Assembly: GCA_025093985.1 (NCBI GenBank)
Contig: JACAAK010000009.1
Location: 2,294,001-2,358,000, forward strand
Source: Calvatia gigantea
Lineage: Eukaryota > Basidiomycota > Agaricomycetes > Agaricales > Lycoperdaceae
Direction of reading: 5' to 3'
Length of the DNA: 64,000 nt
This document shows, in pieces, positions 57,420 through 64,000 of the stretch. Position 1 is the first letter of the stretch. Each line of letters begins with the position of its first letter. The translations under genes were made by a program, and so were the position numbers. A model generated the notes under the pieces. It was not told the origin of the DNA. It did no database searches and saw only the letters and a program-made list of their open reading frames with translations.

Positions 57420-58392
57420 CCATTCCGGTGATCCTTCCTAAATAAACATGTCGATACATTTTGTGCAACAAGGAGGGATGGTGTTTGTATTCGTCAGACA
57501 CAGCGGCTCAACATATCTGTCGTGGACCCGCAACTTTCTAGCATGCCATTCCTATCTGTTTCAGCAAGATATGAACCGCACGTTACAGCGTTCCTATGCG
57601 TTGCTTCTAATTCTGACAGCCCGGTCGGTGGTTCTGCGTTTTGCCGAAACATCGAACCCACCCGCACCGAAATGCTCCACCCATTGTGAACATGTCACAG
57701 AAACCCTCAAAGAGATTGGGTTTGTGACCCCCGTCCAGGTGGATTCCGGCTTTTTCATTGTTCTCACCATCATGAAAGTTGCTTGTGCTGTAAGGCGCCA
57801 GGTTGTTGTTGGCTTCCGTGCCTACTCTTTTCGCCAGACCTAATCTATGATGGCGAAATACTGGTTCGTTGTACTCTACAATGTAGCGGAATAGGGCTTC
57901 TGGACTGCTTGTGACATATGCGTAGCTGCCTTCATCGCGAAATGGGCGGGGAGTTTGATTGTAAAGCAGATACCTTGACGAATATCCCGAAGATGACGAT
58001 TTTCCAGACATCCGGTGACGAAAGTGTGTGAGGTGGTACCGCCTTGTGCCACCCTATGCCATTGCAGGGAATGCTCTATGGTTGATAAATCTCGTCCACG
58101 AACGATGCTATGTGTCTTTCCCCCCTCCTGGCAAGATTGTTTCGCAATAGGTTCTATAAACCCGTCAGTCAGATGCCGAGGGACCTCAACTGTATATCTG
58201 GTTAATGGGATACATACCAACCAACTCGCGTGAGGTGACGGTGCCTCTAGGCCGCGTTTGGGCGTGTGTCCTGTGCTGTTTCACCCATATTAAACTCTCC
58301 TGTTTTTCATGCCATCAATGGACTTTCTCCCATCCATCGCCTCACATAGTCCGCATGGCTTTTTGAAATACTTAGAAGGATTCGCCTAATTG
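57420..58392 (-). pseudogene. Minus-strand gene remnant in duplicate B
   Basis: Homologous to the remnant at 53706-54480 but lacking its C-terminal part, and split from it by the inserted element. The most readable piece (58011 down to about 57780) encodes YLLYNQTPRPFRDEGSYAYV, then TSSPEALFRYIVEYNEPVF. A second piece in another frame reads LQWHRVAQGGTTSHTFVTGC, then LENRHLRDIRQGI. Frame changes and stops separate the pieces. The family is unrecognised. Confidence 0.4.
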
Positions 58393-58409
58393 TTCTCTCG
58401 AAGTTTACG

Positions 58410-60210
58410 ATGCCCTTCGACACCACCAGTAGACTCCGTCCATCGGGCAAGGCAACGGGAGAGCCTGGCTCGGGAAGTGACTCCCTGCCCCCGCAATCCA
58501 TTCGACCAGCTCCTACCCGGCAGTTTTCCGATCCTCATATCGTCCGTTATGCGATTTTCCTTATCCTGGAAGCAGCATTCACCACCCTTGCCTGGTATTG
58601 TTATATCCGCCCCAGGCCATTGCCAGAATCCTTGGGGTTTCAAGATACAACAATCAAAAGCGGCTTCATCGTCATTTTTTCAGTCTGGCACACAATCGCG
58701 GTTACCAGTGCATTCAACATATGTGCTGAGGCCTTCAGTCGAGAGTGGGCAGCCAAACCGGAGCAGGAGACGGACGCCGTATCGACGATTACCTCTGGTT
58801 TCATTGATCGCATTTTGTATTTCTTCCGACCCAGGGCAACAAGGACATACCAAGTTACCTTCCTCGTCTTCCTCGGTCTACTGCTCATGCGCACGACCGG
58901 ACCTTCCGCCATTACAGTCTCTTCTGGTGTTGAATTCTCCCAGAAAATACCCATCGGACTTATATCCACCACCAGTCTCACTCAGAATCTCACCAATTTG
59001 GAGAGTGAAAACTTCTTCTCGCGACTCGTTCAGGCAAATATGATAGTCAGACTCGAACGATTGGTCGGAGTTCCCTGGGGGTATGAGCCAGAGCCAAATT
59101 GGCTTATTCCGTTACCAAACGAGAACGCCCTCCAGTCGGTCAGCAAGGTCGCCTATGACACGGATCTGGTCTCTTTCCAGCATACGTGTCGTTGGCAAGC
59201 TCCTAGCGCCTCCCCAGACAATGAAAAGGATACGTTCATGTTCGAAGACGAACCTTGGAGTTGGCGTTTCTTGGGGACCCCCAACCAAGAAACATTAACG
59301 ACCGATAGCGATCGTATTGGTATGCTGTCTACGTTTACTAGGTTCACGACAAGGTTTTAACGAATACCCCTTCACAGCGAATGGCTCTAGTATCACCCAA
59401 TTACTACCTAACTCTAATAATGCCACCGGAAAACCTGTGTTTCTCGTCCTTGGCGGCAATACCAGCTTCCCTGTGAATTCCACCAATTCAGCCTGGGCAT
59501 GGATTGACCTTTCCCATTTACCTTCGCTTTACAATCCGGAGGGCTTTGCCACATACGATCCAACTTCCCTAACGGTTGACTGGGTCCGCGCACCCCTCGC
59601 TTCACTCCTCGTTTGCGATCCTCACCTCTCCTTCACTACTGGGAGTGTCATTCTTGACCCAGTCGCCAACATCACTGCGCCGGATGTAAAACGAGTTCCA
59701 GAATCAATATCCCGCACACCTTCCCCCGGAAACATTGATCCCAAGGCAGCCAGAACGCTCTTTACTTCCGTTCTTACAGTGGCTGTGGGGCTCCAGGACA
59801 CGGATGCGGCCCTACATGCCATCGACTACCTTAACTCCAATTCTGTTGCAGCGGGAATGTTTCTGCAAGTTCCTAGCTCTCGAAACTGGGATAACGCCTC
59901 GGCAGTCCGACCTCTCGATATCGAGACTATCAATAAACACGTAGACGTTTATACTCTTTCGGCTTTGAAGGCGTTTACTAGTGGTTATAAGGCCGATTCT
60001 GATATCGTGTTTATCCAAGGTGGGGTCTACGAGAAACCAGTAGACGCATATTATACTCGGTTGGTGCTTGCGTTGGCAACCAGCGTCCAGTTTGCCATTT
60101 TGCATACCGTATTGTTCGGGCTCCTGGGGATAGCGCTGGCCGCTCTAGCGTTCTTAAACGTAACTCAACCGCGGCTACCTTTCACCCTGGAACACATCAA
60201 GCAGGCATAG
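58410..60210 (+). CDS. Four-helix membrane protein, unknown function (intact duplicate B copy)
   Basis: Two exons (58410-59319 and 59378-60210) give 580 residues. A polar N-terminus is followed by three helices in the first 190 residues (VRYAIFLILEAAFTTLAWYC, FIVIFSVWHTIAVTSAFNIC, TFLVFLGLLLMRTTGPSA). A long, probably extracellular loop of about 340 residues follows, with several N-glycosylation sequons (NLT, NSTN, NAT, NIT) and NWLIPLPNENALQSVSKVAY. One C-terminal helix (LATSVQFAILHTVLFGLLG) and a short tail LPFTLEHIKQA complete it. This layout is common among uncharacterised mushroom membrane proteins and I know no function. No stops or shifts disturb it, unlike its sister copy. The divergent minus-strand neighbour is degraded in both copies. 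Confidence 0.82.
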
Positions 60211-60300
60211 GCTACTGATATGGAATCATATATTTTATGACTCGATTGTGTTTGATTTATAGCGTGTCGTCACTTATCTATTACATCCGATGATCTACTC

Positions 60301-61020
60301 GCCTGTGAGCGATCCAAATGGACGGCGCCCACAATGGGCTTGGTCGACCATGAGCCGTTCGCCGAAGCTTTTCCTTCATAGCCACTCGCAGAGTTCTGAC
60401 AAAGGAACTAGCAATGGTGGTTGCTTTCATCGTGTCCCCGGTAAAGTAGGGACAAACATTTCTGGGAGAGGGCAGGAGAAGGAATAAGGGTATTTACTTG
60501 TGAGCGGTCCAAGAGATAATGGACCCATACATTTCGTAATCAGGCATAAGTTTGTCTACTCAAGATGTGATTGAATTCGGTATTGGGTGCGGTGTGCCAA
60601 ACGCCATTTCATTTCCTCAATATCTCGTTGCTCATTTATTGAATTGGAGACCAGCGGTGTAAAGACATGTATGAGAATCATGGTATAAGGATTTAGATCG
60701 GGGGCAGGAGATTCTGCCCTTTAACAGTCGACTGACATCGCTCGGGATCTCGAGTCACATAGTCAATCGTGATATTTCGGGTGAGGGTGAACGGAGCCGA
60801 CATAAGGGGCCTAGTGGATGGCGAATCTAGGCACCTCCGGACGACGACGAACTTGGGTGGAGAGAAGGTGAAAGGACATTTCCCGACATTGAGCACTTTT
60901 GTTTATGGTATCGCCCTAATACTACAATATGGACATCACGGCTGTGTGTCATGAGAAGGAATATGAAATGAGACTCTGAGGAAGGATGCGTTGATATCGT
61001 ACAAAAATAATTGTCGGTTC
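60301..61020. other. Intergenic between duplicate B and the 3' end of cullin-3
   Basis: About 720 bases without a recognisable gene; short frames on both strands are unconvincing. Confidence 0.5.
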
Positions 61021-63974
61021 TCATGCCTGTGAAATTGTGAGTTATGAGGGAACGAAGCGACTCCTGAAAAGTACTCACTAAATAGTTATAGGATTTGCGA
61101 TCTTCACATCGTTCCAGATATTCTCTCTGGTCGGTTCATCAGCCGTGTTCATGATCCTATGACGGTAGGCACTAACCTCGATCAGACTTTCGATTCTGCG
61201 CTTGATTAAGACTGGCTCAGGATTGAACCTGCTTGCCAGCTGTCGTGTGGCTTCATTGATAAGACCAACGTGTTTCATGTGCTTTCTATCCTTCATGATG
61301 CGTACGATACAGGCCTAGAGAGATTGTCAGGCCTTTGGAAACAGGCGAATATCTTCACTCACATCAATCTGGTGTTTCCGCTCTTCGTCTATTCGGTCAC
61401 GAGTTTCTTTCCTCTCCTGAGTGGTCTCAATTTTTGAGGACACGGTGGCAATCTTGATCTTCTGCATCGGGGCGTTGAAGTCTTTGTTGAATGAGAAAGA
61501 ATCGTCGTCATTTATCTCTCGACCAGGGGGATGCTTTTTGAGAATCTTGAACTTTCCGCATGCGAGGGATTGTAGATGGCGCTTGAGTTCGGTGCCCACA
61601 ATGGCAGTTGATGCTTGAATCTCCTGGAACGGGATTGACACGATCCACCTGAGGTGGTGATAAGGAGACGTACCTGATATGTGAGGAAATCATCATCACC
61701 TAGGTCCTCAAAAAGAAGCAAGATGATAAGTGCGAAGGTGGAAACGTTGAGATCATGGGATCTGCCTTTGAACCGAACCCGAACGTCTGCACTTCCGAGT
61801 CCATATTGCCATGTTAACCTGCGTCCAGAGTGACGCGATAGGTAGAATTGTTCGAAGGACTGGCAACTCCTCGCAAGAGTGGGTGGTATGTTGCACGGGG
61901 AAGCAGAATGCGACATTGGCCAATAGGTCGAAGTCATAACGATAACGCTGATAGGAACATCGGGGGGCTTTGTAAACGTAAATCAGTGCGCGAGAGGGAG
62001 GGTAGTAAAGTGACAATGCTCACCGTGGTCTTTGTGAGGTGTGACTGGTACGAGTCCATGGCTTCTTCTGACAATTTGATATCGTTGAACATGCCCTCCA
62101 ATTTTTGGGTGAATTGATAACCACATTCCACTTTCAGTCGACTGAGCATTTCACGCTCAGCATCCTCTGATACCGAACGGCTTTGAAGTAGACGTTTGGC
62201 CAGGTGTCCCTTGTAATATCGTTCGAACACGTCCTTCTCAGTGACGTATCTGAACACGGTGATTGTTTTATCTAACACGGCAACAATTTCCGTGTCGGTT
62301 TTCTAATTTGTGCAAAGTCAATATCAATTTAACCGTTCTCTTTGAGTGCTACTCACTCCTTTGAGACCGCGTCTGAGGCTATCGTCGATAAACAATGAGA
62401 GGAATTCAGAGCATTTGTCATTTAGGTTGATAAAGGATTCGAAGGCCTGGGTTGGTCATTAATGTGAGGGGACGAAGCATGCAATTTAAACTCACCTCAT
62501 TGAGCGCAACCTCAACTTCGCGATCATTCTGGAAGGCCTCTCGCCACACGGAATCGAATCTGTCTTTCAACTCTAACACCCGTTCCACCCATTCGGTAGC
62601 GGGCATTACTGAATTTGCCGGTGCTTTTGCCTTACCCTTACCCTTCGGATCCGATTCGGCTTGTTCTGCTCCTTCACCGGTGTCTATCCCGACGGACGAC
62701 TCGTTGATAATCTTTCCCCGTCTTGCTATCGAATCCTTGAGAGCACGTTTCAATATCGGAATGCCTGTGAGGACGATGCTGTACAACTGGTACAACCGTG
62801 ACAAAACATCCATTTTTTCCATGTCAATCATCACATCTAATCCAGAGTTCGGCATTGAGATGACATCGGAAAGGTGGGGGGTGAGAAGATGGTCTTTGAG
62901 AATCTGGCTAATGGCTGGTGCAGTTTGGCTGGTCAAGTAATGGTGTGCTCGGGAATCCTCGGACTCGAATCGTTTCGCAACCTTTTGGCAGTTCAGCGGC
63001 CTTGCTCATGAAGAAGGGAGGGGAAAGGCAGCCTTACCCTTTCTAGGAATTCTGGCGCATCACAAGCGTGCACGAGTTGCTTTCCTTCCTCCTGGTAGAA
63101 AGTCGTGCTTTGGTCCAGGAAGGCGGGTTCGAGGTCACGTTTATAAACCGTTGTCCCCACGTCGTCGACACGAAGGCGCAGGAAAACGTCCACGCAGCCT
63201 TGAATTGCGGACCGATTCACCACAAATCCTTTTCGTTCGTGACGAATCTGATCGAGGATGGCTGTGACCAGGTGGTCTTGAATGGGAGACTTGATGACCT
63301 CTTGGAGGAAAAGGTTGAGCCCAAGGTCCCATGTTTCCGGAACGTTAGTGGCCTTCGCAAAAACGCGGTCCTGTGATGAAAATCACGCATGAAGCAGATG
63401 CGAAACAGAACTGCCATTCAGCTCACCATATATTTTAGAATCTGCCCGATCTTAGTCATACTACTTGTATGGTCATCCCACACTTTTCTTAGTGCCTTCA
63501 AAAGCACCTCCCCTTCATTACTTTGTTGTCCCGGATTGATTGGAAAGGCGGGATAGATGTGCTCATCCGCAAGCTCGTTAAGGTGTTCTATAACGAGCTT
63601 CTTCAGCCCGTTGTATAGAGTTTGGCCATGCTTATTGAGCACCATGTTGTACCCAAACCGGTGATTTTCTTCAAACGAAAGACCTGAGGCATTGCCCCGT
63701 TGGATTTCCCGGATATTGCGTGAAAGGTCGGCCCAGGTTCTGTCTGGAGAGAACTCCGGGCCATACTTCAGGAACAGGTAAGACACCAAATATGCGATTT
63801 AAAATCGTCTGGCACTCACTTTCTTCGGGACTTTCTTTGCTCACGGTCAGATCCGATGCTGCATCGGGAACTTGAACAAACTTACAATGTTTTTCTTCAC
63901 AGGACGACGGCTGGTGCCTGGCTAAGAGATCAGTATTCATACGGCTCCCAAACGAAAAACATACTTGCGGCCAT
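61021..63974 (-). CDS. CUL3: Cullin-3, scaffold of BTB-type ubiquitin ligases
   Basis: The reconstructed N-terminus is [19 protein letters not shown], then [20 protein letters not shown] and [19 protein letters not shown]. Three tiny first exons all join in phase, with the start at 63974. The cullin-repeat region follows ([59 protein letters not shown]). The cullin-homology region is next ([40 protein letters not shown]). The C-terminal winged helix carries the neddylation segment [19 protein letters not shown], with the acceptor Lys in RIMK, then [19 protein letters not shown]. The final exon is only six bases (GCATGA, 61021-61026) and supplies the last Ala and stop. Nothing suggests loss of function. 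The extreme 5' end lies only 26 bases from the window edge, so an alternative upstream start cannot be excluded. Confidence 0.95.
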
Positions 63975-64000
63975 AATGCACCCACCTCAGAGTGTAGAAA

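Larger units (their letters stand above)
57010..60300. repeat. Segmental duplicate B
   Basis: Direct duplicate of 53830-56850, carrying the intact membrane-protein gene. It is about 330 bases longer because it holds the inserted element at 57090-57414. The 3' flanks of both genes still match for about 90 bases after the stop codons. Confidence 0.85.

Noticed and set aside
53706..58392. Identification of the duplicated minus-strand remnant as a specific family (for example a Crinkler-type or NTPase protein)
   Set aside because: Segments such as YAYVTSSPEALFRYIVEYNEP are suggestive, but no diagnostic motif is visible, so no family name is given.
1..64000. Search for a biosynthetic gene cluster, CRISPR array, retrotransposon coding regions or viral integrations
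   Set aside because: No polyketide or peptide synthetase, terpene cyclase, reverse transcriptase, integrase, spacer-repeat array or viral gene is recognisable; neighbouring genes are unrelated housekeeping functions.

Overview
This window is nuclear DNA of a filamentous fungus, almost certainly a mushroom-forming basidiomycete (Agaricomycetes). Genes are closely packed and lie on both strands. They are cut by many introns of about 50-65 bases with GT..AG ends. Several families are typical of this group: a DUF6534-type membrane protein, a Kre9/Knh1-like GPI protein, a DM9 protein, an F-box protein of the basidiomycete leucine-rich type, and a GPI-anchored pepsin-like protease. There are no operons, CRISPR arrays or prokaryotic signals.

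Layout from left to right. 1-9.3 kb: 3' end of a PRMT5-type arginine methyltransferase (+), a secreted GPI-anchored Kre9/Knh1-like protein (+), a very long acidic Val/Glu/Pro-rich protein ending in a CaaX prenylation box (+), and an intron-containing tRNA-Tyr (+). 9.6-14.5 kb: a Bqt4-like nuclear-membrane protein (-) and 6-phosphofructokinase (-). 14.5-17.3 kb is gene-poor. 17.3-25 kb: F-box protein (+), paraoxonase/arylesterase-like protein (-), a stretch with degenerate short repeats, and the DUF6534 protein (+). 25.4-33.5 kb: NCLX-type Na+/Ca2+ exchanger (+), tRNA-splicing endonuclease subunit Sen54 (-), DNA-protein-crosslink protease Wss1 (+) and a lysine-rich DM9 protein (-). 33.5-45 kb: BRO1/ALIX (-), a small unknown protein (+), a Ras GTPase-activating protein (+) and an aspartic protease (+). 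45-47.7 kb is ambiguous and holds only weak candidates. 47.7-53.3 kb: a probable mitochondrial protein of unknown function (-), an ER-luminal DnaJ/Hsp40 ending in HDEL (+) and a small secreted protein (+). 53.7-60.3 kb: a tandem segmental duplication of about 3 kb, one copy broken and one intact. 60.3-64 kb: cullin-3 (-), complete or nearly so.

Most of these are housekeeping genes with no common pathway, so the order is ordinary fungal gene order rather than a dedicated cluster. The most dynamic part is 53.7-60.3 kb. There a divergent gene pair has been duplicated, one membrane-protein copy has become a pseudogene, and a MITE-like element with TA target-site duplications has landed in the other copy. 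The unduplicated site in the sister copy confirms the insertion. The most unusual single gene is the 5.5 kb acidic, repeat-bearing, CaaX-terminated protein at 3.4-8.9 kb.

Exon boundaries were placed by eye from GT..AG signals and reading-frame continuity. Family names rest on recognised motifs; no database search was run.
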